Source: Roseovarius sp.
GTDB taxonomy: Bacteria; Pseudomonadota; Alphaproteobacteria; Rhodobacterales; Rhodobacteraceae
Assembly: GCA_014359765.1 (NCBI GenBank)
Contig: JACIYT010000010.1
Coordinates: 1-64,000 of the forward strand
DNA length: 64,000 nt
Direction: 5' to 3'
The first letter of the stretch is position 1. The number at the start of each line of letters is the position of its first letter. A program made the position numbers and the translations under genes. The notes under the pieces are model-generated. The model ran no database searches, was not told the DNA's origin, and saw only the letters and a list, made by a program, of their open reading frames with translations. This document shows, piece after piece, positions 23,885 to 32,943 of this stretch.

Positions 23885-26140
23885 TCACCCGCGCTTGCGC
23901 GCCGCCTTGCGCTTGAGCCTGGCTGCCTTGGCGCGGGCGGCGCCGAGCTTGCGGCGGGGCGGCTTGCCGCGCGATTTCGACGGGCCGCGTGGCACATGCA
24001 CCCCCTCGAGCGCCACCAGATCGAAGGCAAGCCCCCCCGAGACCGGCGCCGCCTCCGCGAGCCGCACCGTCACCCGCTGGCCGAGAGCGATCACGCGCCC
24101 CGTCTCGGCCCCCATCAAGGTGCTGCTGTCGCGGTCGAAATGGAAATATTCCTGCCCCAGCGCACGCATCGGGATGAGGCCATCGGCCCCGGTCTCGTCC
24201 AGCTTCACGAACACGCCAAAGCGCGCGATGCCGCTGATCCGCCCGACGAACTCCTCGCCCAGCCGCTCCGACAGGAAGGCGGCAAGGTAGCGGTCATTGG
24301 TGTCGCGCTCGGCCATCATCGAGCGCCGCTCGGTGTCGGAAATATGCTGCGCGGTCTGCTCCAGCCGTTCGATTTCCTCGGCGCCGAGTCCGTCCTTGCC
24401 CCAGCCATGCGCGGCGATGAGCGCGCGATGCACCACCAGATCGGCATAGCGCCGGATCGGCGAGGTGAAATGCGCATAGGCGCGCAGCGCAAGGCCGAAA
24501 TGCCCGAAATTCTGCGGCGCGTAATAGGCCTGCGTCATCGCGCGAAGGGTGGACATGTTGATGATCTCGGCGTGATCGGTGCCCCTGGCCGCGTGCAGTA
24601 GCGCGTTGAGATGCGCGGTGCGCAGCACCTGCCCCTTGGCCAGCACCAGCCCCGCCGCCTGCGCCACCTCGCGCAAACTGTCGAGCTTTTCGGGGGCGGG
24701 CTCTTCGTGGACGCGGAAGAGCAGCGGCATCTTCCGCGCGATCAGCTCTTCGGCGGCGGCGACATTGGCCAGCACCATGCATTCCTCGATCAGCCGGTGC
24801 GCGTCGAGCCGCTCGGCAAAGCGCACCGATGTGACCTCGCCGGCCTCGCTCAGCACCACCTTGCGCTCGGGCAGGTCGAGATCGAGCGGCTGGCGCCTCT
24901 GGCGCGCCTGCGCGAGCGCCGCATAGGCGGCATAAAGCGGGCGGATGACGGGATCGAGCAGCGGCCCCGCCTTGTCGCCCGGCGCGCCGTCCATCGCCGC
25001 CTGCACCTGTTCATAGGTCAGAGAGGCCGCCGAGCGCATCAGCCCGCGCACGAAACGCTGCCCGGTCTTGTTGCCCTCGGCGTCGATGGTCATGCGCACC
25101 GCGAGACAGGGGCGCGGCACGCCCTCGTGCAGCGAGCACAGATCGCCCGACAGCCGGTCGGGCAGCATCGGCACCACGCGATCCGGGAAATAGGTGGAAT
25201 TGCCGCGCTTGCGCGCCTCGGCATCGAGCGCCGAGCCGGGGCGCACGTAATGGGCGACATCGGCGATGGCGACCCAGATCACATGGCCGCCCGGATTGTC
25301 CGGGTCGTCATCGGCATGGGCGTAAACCGCGTCGTCGTGGTCGCGCGCATCCCAGGGGTCGATGGTGACGAGCGGCAGATCGCGCAGGTCCTCGCGGCCT
25401 TTCAACCCGGCGGGTTTCATCGCGTCCGCCTCGGCGATCACCGCGTCGGGGAAATCGTCGGGGATCCCGTGCTGATGGATGGCGATGAGCGAGACGGCGC
25501 GCGGCGCGGACGGGTTGCCCAGCCGGTCGCGCACCCGCGCGCGCGCCAGCCCGAGCCGCCCCGCAGGCCCCGCCTGTTCGGCCTCCACCAGCTCGCCATC
25601 GAGCGCGCCCCCCGTCGCCTCGGGCGCGACCAGCCATTCGCGCCCCTCGCCCTTGTCGATCGGCACGATGCGCCCGCCCTCGGTGCTCTTGCGGAAGATG
25701 CCCAGCACCTTGCGCGGGCTCACGCCGATGCGCCGGATCAGCCGCGCCTCGTAATGATGCGCCTCGCCGCGCACCTCCTGAAGCCGCGCGAGGATGCGAT
25801 CCCCCTCGCCCAGCGCCGGATCGGCGGCACGTTGCAGCATCAGGATCACCGGCTCGACCCCCTCGCCATGCCATTCGAGCGGGCGCGCCAGCAATTCGCC
25901 ATCCGCCGTCTGGCCCGAGATCTGCACCACGCTCACCGGCGGCAGGCGATCGGGGTCGCGGTAGGTTTTCTTGCGCTTTTCGAGATGACCCTCGGCCTCG
26001 AGCTCGCGCAGCACGCGCTTGAGGTCGATCCGCGACGCGCCCTTGATGCCAAAGGCCTTGGCGATGTCGCGCTTGGAGGTGAGGGTCGGATGGTCGGAAA
26101 TCCATTGCAGGATTTCCGCCTTGGAGGGCAGCTGGCTCAT
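23885..26140 (-). CDS. rnr: ribonuclease R
   Basis: A 751-residue 3'-5' exoribonuclease that degrades structured RNA. An N-terminal winged-helix segment (about 1-75) and cold-shock-like regions precede the RNB catalytic domain (about 245-570). The RNB active site is visible as VTIDPWDARDHDDAVYAH, whose aspartates bind magnesium, and YFPDRVVPMLPDRLS with SPIRRYADLVVHR further on. An S1 domain (about 620-705) and a lysine/arginine-rich tail finish the protein. It converges with the antiporter, leaving a 3-base gap. Start ATG at 26140; no upstream alternative. Confidence 0.95.
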   Translation of the reverse strand: MSQLPSKAEILQWISDHPTLTSKRDIAKAFGIKGASRIDLKRVLRELEAEGHLEKRKKTYRDPDRLPPVSVVQISGQTADGELLARPLEWHGEGVEPVILMLQRAADPALGEGDRILARLQEVRGEAHHYEARLIRRIGVSPRKVLGIFRKSTEGGRIVPIDKGEGREWLVAPEATGGALDGELVEAEQAGPAGRLGLARARVRDRLGNPSAPRAVSLIAIHQHGIPDDFPDAVIAEADAMKPAGLKGREDLRDLPLVTIDPWDARDHDDAVYAHADDDPDNPGGHVIWVAIADVAHYVRPGSALDAEARKRGNSTYFPDRVVPMLPDRLSGDLCSLHEGVPRPCLAVRMTIDAEGNKTGQRFVRGLMRSAASLTYEQVQAAMDGAPGDKAGPLLDPVIRPLYAAYAALAQARQRRQPLDLDLPERKVVLSEAGEVTSVRFAERLDAHRLIEECMVLANVAAAEELIARKMPLLFRVHEEPAPEKLDSLREVAQAAGLVLAKGQVLRTAHLNALLHAARGTDHAEIINMSTLRAMTQAYYAPQNFGHFGLALRAYAHFTSPIRRYADLVVHRALIAAHGWGKDGLGAEEIERLEQTAQHISDTERRSMMAERDTNDRYLAAFLSERLGEEFVGRISGIARFGVFVKLDETGADGLIPMRALGQEYFHFDRDSSTLMGAETGRVIALGQRVTVRLAEAAPVSGGLAFDLVALEGVHVPRGPSKSRGKPPRRKLGAARAKAARLKRKAARKRG

Positions 26141-26246
26141 GGCCCCCGCCTAGCACGGCGCGCGCGCGCCGTCATCCGCGAAAACCGCCCGGCGAGGGCG
26201 CGCGACGCCTCCGTGAAAATCGGGCTCTCGAAAATGAGGGCGATCA

Positions 26247-26293
26247 TGGTCGGGGTGAGAGGATCCGAACCTGCGGCCCCTGCCTCCCGAAGG
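26247..26293 (-). tRNA. 3' fragment of a tRNA-Pro gene (incomplete, att-like)
   Basis: On the minus strand the 46-base sequence runs from an anticodon loop TTCGGGA (anticodon CGG) through GGCAGGGGCC, a T arm with GGTTCGGATCC, the acceptor 3' strand CACCCCG and an encoded CCA. The 5' half of the gene (acceptor 5' strand, D arm) is absent. The T stem has a C-C mismatch, so it is not a working tRNA. Such 3' halves are typical scars of integrative elements that use the tRNA 3' end as attachment site. Confidence 0.75.
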
Positions 26294-26577
26294 CCGGGGA
26301 ATTGGCAAATCCGGGGATTCAGCCCGTGACGCATATAGCCGTCAGGTTTGATTTATCAATGAACACAGCGCCCTATCTGGATGCCCTCCTGATCGGGAGC
26401 ATGTCCCGGTTTCTTTTTGGGCGGGAGAGATCAGGGATCGAAGGCGGCCTCCGGCGTCGGTTGACAGGACGGTCGGACGCGGGTGATGCTGATGGGCAGG
26501 AAAAGAGCCCGACACGCATACGCATATGGCACGCATCGGCGTGGTGTGCTCGGCAGACCGCCGGGATGGGGATCACC
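26294..26577. other. intergenic stretch before the monooxygenase gene
   Basis: About 280 bases with no recognisable gene. The open frame that continues upstream of 26578 here lacks homology. An AT-richer patch at 26341-26375 (TTTGATTTATCAATG) could hold the promoter; no clear -35/-10 pair was identified. Confidence 0.5.
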
Positions 26578-28248
26578 ATGACACGACATCAGCCGCAGCA
26601 CCCGACGGTTCAGCCCGGGACATCCCGCGATGCCGACGCCATTTCCCCGGTGCGGACCGATGTTCTGGTCATCGGCGCGGGCATGTGCGGGATCTATGCG
26701 CTTTATCGCCTGCGAGAGCTGGGATTCGGGACGATCGTTCTCGAGGCGGGCGGGGATGTCGGCGGCACGTGGTACTGGAACCGCTATCCCGGCTGCCGCT
26801 TCGATTCCGAGAGTTACAGCTACGGCTATTCGTTCTCGCGCGAACTCCTGGAGGAGTGGGACTGGAAGGAACATTTCGCGCCCCAGACGGAAACCCTGGC
26901 CTATGTCAGGCATGTGGTCGAGAAATTCGACCTGCGCCGCGACATGGTGTTCGACTGCCGGGTGACGGATGCGATCCATGACGCGAAAAACGACGAATGG
27001 GAGGTGCGGACCGAAAGCGGGCAGGTATTCCGAAGCACCTATCTGCTGACCGCCGTCGGGATGCTCTCGGCGCCGACGCTGCCCCGGATCGAGGGCCGGG
27101 AGTCCTTCGGCGGGCAGGCGTTTCACACCTATGACTGGCCGGAGGAGAAAACCGGTTTCGCCGGGGAACGCGTGGGCATCATCGGCACCGGCGCGACCGG
27201 AGTGCAGCTCATCCCGGTGGTCGCCGCACAGGCCGAGGCGCTCCATGTGTTCCAGCGGCGTCCGAACTGGTGCGCGCCGCTGCATAATTCGCCCATTTCC
27301 CCCGAAGAAATGGCCCGGATCAAGACACGCTATGACGAGTTCTTCGCGCAATGCCGGACGACACCCGGGGGCTTTCTCCACGGGCCCGACCGTCGGAAAT
27401 TCCGCGAGGTCCCCGAGGCGGAGCGCCTTGCGTTCTGGGAAGAGCTTTACGCCTCGCCGGGCTTCGGGGTCTGGATCGGCAATTTCGCCGAAGTGCTCAC
27501 CGATCCCGAGGTGAATGCCGAATACAGCGCCTTCATCGCCGACAAGATCCGCCAGCGGGTATCCGATCCCGATCTGGCGGAGAAGCTCATCCCGAAGGAT
27601 CACGGCTTCGGGACCCGGCGCGTGCCGCTCGAGACCGGCTATTACGAGGCTTACAATCGGCCGAATGTCGATCTTGTCGATGTGAGCGAAACCCCGATCC
27701 TGCGCGTGACCCCGAAGGGGATCCGCACCACGGCGCGGGAATACGAACTCGACACGCTGATCTACGCCACCGGCTTTGACGCGATCACCGGCGCGTTCGA
27801 CCGGATCAACATCATCGGCCGGGACGGGGCGCGGCTGCGCGATCAGTGGCGGGACGGGCCACTGACCTATCTCGGCGTGCAGTCGCGCGGCTTTCCCAAT
27901 CTCTTCATGCTGGCCGGCCCGCAGGGCGGGTCGGTCTCCACCAACTTCCCGCGCGGCATCGAGGATATCGTGGACTGGGTGACGGGGTTCCTGGTGCGGC
28001 TCCGCGACCGGGGCATCCGCCGCGTCGAACCGCGCGAGGATGCGGTTGCCGCCTGGCAGAAGGAGGTCCGCGACCTCTATCAGATGACCTTGTTCCGGAC
28101 CGCGAAATCCTGGTTCACGGGGTATAACTCCAATATCGAGGGGCGCGACGGGATCCGCTACCTGATCTATAACGGCGGCGCGCCACGCTACCGCCGACGC
28201 CTCGAGGACGCGGCCGAAAAGGGCTATGAGGGCTTCGAGATGCGCTGA
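26578..28248 (+). CDS. flavin-containing Baeyer-Villiger-type monooxygenase
   Basis: A 556-residue FAD/NADPH enzyme of the class B family that inserts oxygen next to a ketone carbonyl to give an ester or lactone. The FAD Rossmann motif GAGMCG is at 33-38. The BVMO fingerprint FGGQAFHTYDWP (FxGxxxHTxxWP) is complete at 177-188. The NADPH Rossmann motif GIIGTGATG is at 200-208. The signature DALIYATGFD-type segment (DTLIYATGFDAITG) lies near 400. The ATG at 26578 has GGGGA five bases upstream. The natural substrate is unknown; cyclohexanone, cyclopentadecanone and steroid monooxygenases share these motifs. First gene of a plus-strand group ending at 30812. Confidence 0.9.
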   Translation: MTRHQPQHPTVQPGTSRDADAISPVRTDVLVIGAGMCGIYALYRLRELGFGTIVLEAGGDVGGTWYWNRYPGCRFDSESYSYGYSFSRELLEEWDWKEHFAPQTETLAYVRHVVEKFDLRRDMVFDCRVTDAIHDAKNDEWEVRTESGQVFRSTYLLTAVGMLSAPTLPRIEGRESFGGQAFHTYDWPEEKTGFAGERVGIIGTGATGVQLIPVVAAQAEALHVFQRRPNWCAPLHNSPISPEEMARIKTRYDEFFAQCRTTPGGFLHGPDRRKFREVPEAERLAFWEELYASPGFGVWIGNFAEVLTDPEVNAEYSAFIADKIRQRVSDPDLAEKLIPKDHGFGTRRVPLETGYYEAYNRPNVDLVDVSETPILRVTPKGIRTTAREYELDTLIYATGFDAITGAFDRINIIGRDGARLRDQWRDGPLTYLGVQSRGFPNLFMLAGPQGGSVSTNFPRGIEDIVDWVTGFLVRLRDRGIRRVEPREDAVAAWQKEVRDLYQMTLFRTAKSWFTGYNSNIEGRDGIRYLIYNGGAPRYRRRLEDAAEKGYEGFEMR

Positions 28249-28343
28249 GCCGCGCCCGGCGGCGCCTGCGTTCTCCACGCTTGTGTTTCCGGGGCCTCGC
28301 GGCTTGACAGGCCGGGAGCGGCGTCCCTACCGTCCACAGGACT

Positions 28344-28499
28344 GCCAGAGGCCATCCTTTCGCGCCGGCAATCGCGGCGATGGCGCAGGCCCTGTGCATG
28401 GACAGCCCGTATCACCGGGAGGCGGTTCAGCGCTTTCTCGACAGGACACCGGCGCTTTTCGACTGGGAGCGCATGAACGAGGGTGAGGCAGACGCATGA
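28344..28499 (+). pseudogene. C-terminal remnant of a crotonase-family gene
   Basis: A frame reading HPFAPAIAAMAQALCMDSPY and then HREAVQRFLDRTP ends with a TGA overlapping the next gene's ATG. The helical pattern with a final ...REAVQRFLDR... matches the C-terminal end of enoyl-CoA hydratase/isomerase proteins; the rest of that gene is missing between it and the monooxygenase. The ATGA overlap suggests it was once translationally coupled to the thiolase-like gene. It could instead encode a 39-residue peptide from the ATG at 28380. Confidence 0.5.
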
Positions 28500-29644
28500 A
28501 GAAGGCCGTCATGACGGGGGCATACAGCACCAGGGTGGGCGAGTTGACGGGTGCCACCTGCATGTCGCTTCATACCGAGGCGGGGCTTGGGGCGCTGGCC
28601 GATGCGGGGTTGGCGGTCGGCGATGTCGATGGCCTGCTCTGCGCCTATTCCTTCACCGAGCCGCACCTGATGCTGGCCTCGGTCTTTGCCGAATATGTCG
28701 GGATGCAGCCGGCCTATGCCTCGGCGGTCTCGATGGGCGGGGTCACGGCCTGCATGTTGGTGATGCAGGCGGCGGCCCTGGTCGAGGCGGGATATTGCCG
28801 CCACGTTCTGGTGGTGACCGGCGACAACCGCCTCAGCGGGATGCGCGGCAATGCCGTGCAGGCGCTCGCCGAGGTCGGCAACCAGCAATACGAACAGCCC
28901 TACGGCATGACCATTCCCGCGGCATATGCCCTTGTCGCGCAGCGCTACATGGCGGAATTCGGCGTCACCTCGGAACAGCTCGCGGCAATCGCGGTGACGC
29001 ATCGGGAACATGCCGCGCGCAACCCCAAGGCGCATATGCGCGCGCCGATCACCGTCGATGACGTGATGAACTCGCGCTTCATCGCGACGCCCCTGCATCT
29101 GCTGGACTGCTGCCTGATCTCCGATGGCGGCGCCGCCGTGGTGGTGAGCGCCGCGGATGCGGCCGCCGATCTGCGCCAGCCCCGGATCGACGTTCTCGGC
29201 ACCGGGCAGGGGCATACCCACGAATACCTCGTGGCCGCGCCCTCGCTGACCGACTTCGGCTGCAAGCGCTCGGCCGCGGATGCCCTGGGGCGGGCCGGGC
29301 TCACGCCCTCGGATATCGACGTGGTCGAGATCTACGACAGCTTCACGATCACGCTGCTGGCAGAGCTCGAATCCATGGGCTTCTTCGAGCGCGGCGAGGC
29401 CGGCGCGGCCGCCGCCGCGGGCGAGCTGCGGATCGGCGGCAAGCTGCCGTGCAACACCCATGGCGGGCTCCTGTCTTACGGGCATTCCGGGGCCGCGGGG
29501 GGGATGTTTCACGTCGTCGAGGCGGTCGAGCAGCTGCGAGGCAGCGCCGAGGGCCGGCAGGTGGCCGGGGCGGAGCTTGCGCTTGTCCATGGGGACGGCG
29601 GCATCCTGTCCGCCCACTGTTCCGTCGTTCTGGGGAGGGCCTGA
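28496..29644 (+). CDS. thiolase-fold acyl-CoA lyase (SCPx/Ltp2-like), without the catalytic cysteine
   Basis: A 382-residue protein with the double thiolase fold. Where thiolases have the nucleophilic Cys (N-x-CATGS), this one reads ASAVSMGGVTA around residues 75-85, so it cannot form an acyl-enzyme in the usual way. The second-domain pieces EIYDSFTITLLAELE and GGLLSYGHSGAAGG are retained. Steroid side-chain aldolases (Ltp2, Sal1) are Cys-less thiolase homologues that need a DUF35 partner, and a DUF35 gene follows directly. That makes a retro-aldol (C-C lyase) role the best inference. A non-catalytic lipid-transfer role is the alternative. Confidence 0.75.
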   Translation: MKKAVMTGAYSTRVGELTGATCMSLHTEAGLGALADAGLAVGDVDGLLCAYSFTEPHLMLASVFAEYVGMQPAYASAVSMGGVTACMLVMQAAALVEAGYCRHVLVVTGDNRLSGMRGNAVQALAEVGNQQYEQPYGMTIPAAYALVAQRYMAEFGVTSEQLAAIAVTHREHAARNPKAHMRAPITVDDVMNSRFIATPLHLLDCCLISDGGAAVVVSAADAAADLRQPRIDVLGTGQGHTHEYLVAAPSLTDFGCKRSAADALGRAGLTPSDIDVVEIYDSFTITLLAELESMGFFERGEAGAAAAAGELRIGGKLPCNTHGGLLSYGHSGAAGGMFHVVEAVEQLRGSAEGRQVAGAELALVHGDGGILSAHCSVVLGRA

Positions 29645-29647
29645 CAG

Positions 29648-30037
29648 ATGGAGAAACCCGTTCCGCGTCCCAATGCCGATTCGGCACCGTTCTGGGAGGG
29701 CTGCGCGCAGCACGAATTCCGCTTTCAGCGCTGCGCCGGCTGCGGCGAGGCGCAGTTCTACCCGCGTGCCGTCTGCGCCCACTGCCAGTGCCGCGATCTC
29801 GCCTGGGAGGTTTCCGCCGGCAAGGGCACGGTCCACAGCGTGACCACCGTCCATCGCGGGCCAAGCGCGGCCTTCAAGGATGTCACGCCCTACCAGATCG
29901 CGCTTGTCGATATGGACGAGGGCTTTCGCTTCATGGCCAATGTGCGCGGCGGCGAGGCCATGATCGGGACACGGGTGCATGTCATCTATGAGAAACGCGG
30001 CGATCAGACGATACCGCAGGTCGAAATCGGGGGGTAA
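29648..30037 (+). CDS. DUF35 zinc-ribbon/OB-fold protein, partner of the thiolase-like lyase
   Basis: A 129-residue small protein. The rubredoxin-like zinc ribbon has four cysteines in CAGCGEAQFYPRAVCAHC (about 35-52), followed by an OB fold (GKGTVHSVTTVHRGP, YQIALVDMDEG, GTRVHVIY). DUF35 proteins bind acyl-CoA substrate for thiolase-fold partners, and such pairs are encoded side by side. It begins three bases after the lyase stop, supporting a heteromeric complex. Cytoplasmic. Confidence 0.85.
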   Translation: MEKPVPRPNADSAPFWEGCAQHEFRFQRCAGCGEAQFYPRAVCAHCQCRDLAWEVSAGKGTVHSVTTVHRGPSAAFKDVTPYQIALVDMDEGFRFMANVRGGEAMIGTRVHVIYEKRGDQTIPQVEIGG

Positions 30038-30039
30038 CA

Positions 30040-30423
30040 ATGTTCGACTACGACCATTTCGAGGTAGGGAAAAACTACGGGAGCGACAGCTTCACGGTGG
30101 ACCGCGAGCGGATCGACAAATGGCTTGCCGTCTATCCCGATGACGATAACGGGGATCTGATGCCCCCGGGCATGACCGCGATGATCCAGATACAGTGCTA
30201 CATGGCCCGCATCACGCCGCGCCCCAAGGGCAACGTGCACGGCAGCCAGGTCTTCGAGCTGCGGCGCCTGCCGAAACTGGGCGAGACGCTGACCACGGAC
30301 GCGGTCTGCACGCACAAGGAAATCCGCAAGGGCCGCAAATGGGTGGAGACCACCTTCACCACGCGCGACGACCGGGGCGATGTCGTCTTTACCGGGATCA
30401 TGACGACCCTCGTGGCGGCCTGA
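30040..30423 (+). CDS. MaoC-type hotdog protein (FAS1-like dehydratase half)
   Basis: A 127-residue single hotdog domain beginning FDYDHFEVGKNYGSDSFTVDRERIDKWLAVYPDDDN, typical of the N-terminal MaoC-like half. It lacks a clear hydratase-2 motif with catalytic Asp and His. Such proteins usually pair with a second MaoC subunit that carries the active site, as in steroid ChsH1/ChsH2 hydratases. The active partner is probably the next gene. It starts two bases after the DUF35 stop, in the same operon. Confidence 0.8.
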   Translation: MFDYDHFEVGKNYGSDSFTVDRERIDKWLAVYPDDDNGDLMPPGMTAMIQIQCYMARITPRPKGNVHGSQVFELRRLPKLGETLTTDAVCTHKEIRKGRKWVETTFTTRDDRGDVVFTGIMTTLVAA

Positions 30424-30440
30424 GGACAGGGAGAACCGAG

Positions 30441-30812
30441 ATGCCGAACCAGCTGCAACCCGTCAGCCTGACGGTCACCATGCCGACGATCATGGCCTAT
30501 GCCGATCTCACCGACGATTACAATCCGATCCATGTGGATCGCGAATTCGCCGAAAGGACCGAAATGAAGGGCATCATCGCCCATGGGACCATGTCGCTCA
30601 ACCTCATCTGGCAATCGCTGCGCAAGACCCTCGGAACGCCGGCGATGGCGGGAGCCCGCCTCGATATCCGCTTCGTGCGCCCGGTGCGCGAAAACGACAT
30701 CGTGACCGGCGGCGGCGCGGAGCGCGCCGACACGCCCGGCACCTATGACGTCTGGGTGCGCAACCAGAAGGACGAGCCGGTGATCACCGGCACGGCAACG
30801 GTCGCGCCCTGA
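30441..30812 (+). CDS. MaoC-family enoyl-CoA hydratase subunit
   Basis: A 123-residue hotdog protein with the hydratase-2 motif YADLTDDYNPIHVDREFA (Asp and His of the catalytic dyad) and GIIAHGTMSLNLIWQSL. It hydrates 2-enoyl-CoA to 3-hydroxyacyl-CoA, which would be the substrate for the adjacent Cys-less thiolase acting as a retro-aldolase. The ATG at 30441 follows GGGAGAACCGAG. It is the last gene of the group begun by the monooxygenase and converges with the SDR gene. Confidence 0.88.
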   Translation: MPNQLQPVSLTVTMPTIMAYADLTDDYNPIHVDREFAERTEMKGIIAHGTMSLNLIWQSLRKTLGTPAMAGARLDIRFVRPVRENDIVTGGGAERADTPGTYDVWVRNQKDEPVITGTATVAP

Positions 30813-30833
30813 TGCGCGAGGGCGCGCGCCCCC

Positions 30834-31589
30834 TCAGCTGATCCGGAGCGCCGGCAAACCGACGCCCGCGGCGTCAAAGCCGCCATCGGCGGCGAGGACC
30901 TGGCCGGTAATGAAGGAGGCGCGTTCCCCCAGAAGAAAGGCGATGGCCTCGCCGATCTCGGCCTCGGTGCCGTAGCGGTTGAGCGGGATCGCATCGTGAT
31001 AGGCGGCGCGGATCGCCGGGCTGTGAACGGCAAGGGCGAGCTTGGTGTTGACCGGGCCGGGCGCCACGCAATTCACGCGGATGCCATGCTCGCCCAGCTC
31101 GACCGCCTGCTGCCGCGTCAGGTGGATCACCGCGGCCTTTGACGTGCCATAGGCAACCCGCAGCGTCGAAGCCCGCAGCCCCGAGATCGACGCGATGTTG
31201 ACGATGGCGCCGCGCGTTTGCGCGAGATGCGGGGTCACGGCCTGCGCGCACAGGAACACACCATCGAGATTGGTCGCCATGATCCGGCGCCAGGTCGCGA
31301 AATCGGTCTCCTGAAGCGGCCGGAAATCGGCAACGCCGGCATTGTTCACCAGCCCGTCGATCCGGCCCGCCCAATCTGCGGCGCGGGCGATCATGGCGGC
31401 GACCTGCCCCTCTTGCGAGACATCGCCGGGAATGGCGAGGACACCCTCCAGCGACGCTGCCGCGGCCTCGAGCTCCGGGGCGTCGATGTCGATCATCGCG
31501 ACACGCCAGCCCTGCCCGAGCAGCAGCCTCGTCGTGGCAAGACCGATGCCGCGCGCGGCGCCGGTCACAATGGCGGTTCTTCGGGTCAT
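30834..31589 (-). CDS. short-chain dehydrogenase/reductase
   Basis: A 251-residue classical SDR. It has the cofactor motif VTGAARGIG near residue 8, an acidic residue after the second strand (MIDID, NAD preference), NNAG near 85, catalytic Ser in NIASISG and YGTSK with the Tyr and Lys. Substrate is unknown; a 3-hydroxyacyl-CoA or alcohol dehydrogenase role would suit the surrounding acyl-CoA genes. The start at 31589 begins the Rossmann fold directly; the longer frame upstream is dctM shadow. Last gene of the TRAP transporter operon. Confidence 0.88.
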   Translation of the reverse strand: MTRRTAIVTGAARGIGLATTRLLLGQGWRVAMIDIDAPELEAAAASLEGVLAIPGDVSQEGQVAAMIARAADWAGRIDGLVNNAGVADFRPLQETDFATWRRIMATNLDGVFLCAQAVTPHLAQTRGAIVNIASISGLRASTLRVAYGTSKAAVIHLTRQQAVELGEHGIRVNCVAPGPVNTKLALAVHSPAIRAAYHDAIPLNRYGTEAEIGEAIAFLLGERASFITGQVLAADGGFDAAGVGLPALRIS

Positions 31590-31605
31590 GGGACGATTCC
31601 TGTGC

Positions 31606-32943
31606 TCAGCGCAGCCACCCGACCAGCAGCAGCGAAATGGACGGGAAGGCCGCGATGATGGCAAGCCCCGCAAGCGTGGCGGCGAGGAAGGGCAGCGCGC
31701 CCTTCGCGACCTTCTCGATCGAGATCCGCGACACATTCGCCGCGACATAGAGGTTGATGCCGACAGGTGGCGTGATGAGGCCGATGGCGAGGTTCACCAT
31801 CACCAGAACGCCGAACCAGACCGGATCCCAGCCGAGCGCGTGCATCACCGGGAGAATGATCGGCAGGGTGATGAACATGACCGTCACCGCATCCATGAAC
31901 ATCCCCGCGACCAGCAGGATCAGCATGATCACCAGGAGAATGGCCCAGGGGTTCTCGCTGATCCCGAGCAGGCCGCGCGAATAGCTGCCGACCACGTCCT
32001 CGACCGTGATCACCCATCCGAACAGCGCGGCATAGGCCACCACCAGCATCACCGTGGCCGAGGACGCAGCGGCCTCGGCCACGGTCTCGTAGAGGCTCCG
32101 GAGTGACAGGCTCCGGTAGATCAGCCCGCCGACCGCGAGGGCATAGACCGTGGCGACCAGCGCCGCCTCGGTCGGGGTAAAGACCCCCGAATAGATCCCG
32201 CCGAGAATCACCACGGGCGTCATCAGCCCCCAGAAACTGTCCCGCAGCGCGTGCAGGAGGCGGATGGCGTAGGGCTCACCGGCAAAGGGCTCGGGGCTGA
32301 GCGCCATCAGGGCGCCGCGCGCGGCCTTCGGGGCGATGGCGGGAAGGACGATGATCATCGTCAGCCCCATGACGAGGCCGGGCAGGATCGCGGCGATGAA
32401 AAGCTGCGAGATCGACACCTCGGCGATCACGCCATAGATCACGAGGCCGATCGAGGGGGGAATCACGATGGACAGCGCCGCGCCCGCGCAAACGAGCCCT
32501 GCGGCATGGGCACGGGCATAGCCGTCCTCTTCCATCCCCCTGATGATCATCGGGCCGATCGCCGCGACCGAGGCCGGCCCCGAGCCGCTGACCGCCCCCC
32601 AGAACAGGCAGACCACCGTCCCGACGACCCCCATCCCCCCCGGCAGCCCGCCGACAAGGACGCGGAAGAATCGGATCATCCGCTCGGCGATGCCGGTGCT
32701 GCCCATGAGCGCCCCGGCAAGGATGAAGAACGGAATCGCCAGAAGCGAATAGCGCGCGACGCCGGCGGTGATCAGATCGCCCGCAAGCTCCAGCCCGAAA
32801 CCGATCCGCCACATCGCATAGAGCGCCGAGAGACCGAGCGCAAAGGCCACCGGCACCCGCAGCGCCAGCAGAACAAAGAACAGCAGCACCATCTGCGTGC
32901 CGGTGTCGAGGCCCGGCAGAAGTCCTGGCAGAAGCTCAGTCAT
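31606..32943 (-). CDS. dctM: TRAP transporter large permease, DctM type
   Basis: A 445-residue membrane protein of the DctM family, with about twelve helices. Typical pieces are LLAIPFFILAGALMGSTGIAERMIRF, GAVSGSGPASVAAIG and the C-terminal LAIGLITPPVGINLYVAAN. With DctP and DctQ it imports an organic anion using a sodium gradient. It overlaps the dctQ stop by 8 bases. The annotated start MTELLPGLL fits the family; an upstream in-frame start lies in dctQ. Confidence 0.93.
   Translation of the reverse strand: MTELLPGLLPGLDTGTQMVLLFFVLLALRVPVAFALGLSALYAMWRIGFGLELAGDLITAGVARYSLLAIPFFILAGALMGSTGIAERMIRFFRVLVGGLPGGMGVVGTVVCLFWGAVSGSGPASVAAIGPMIIRGMEEDGYARAHAAGLVCAGAALSIVIPPSIGLVIYGVIAEVSISQLFIAAILPGLVMGLTMIIVLPAIAPKAARGALMALSPEPFAGEPYAIRLLHALRDSFWGLMTPVVILGGIYSGVFTPTEAALVATVYALAVGGLIYRSLSLRSLYETVAEAAASSATVMLVVAYAALFGWVITVEDVVGSYSRGLLGISENPWAILLVIMLILLVAGMFMDAVTVMFITLPIILPVMHALGWDPVWFGVLVMVNLAIGLITPPVGINLYVAANVSRISIEKVAKGALPFLAATLAGLAIIAAFPSISLLLVGWLR

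Noticed and set aside
26341-26577. N-terminal extension of the monooxygenase back to 26302
   Set aside because: The extra 92 residues have no similarity to the family and the ATG at 26578 has the ribosome binding site.
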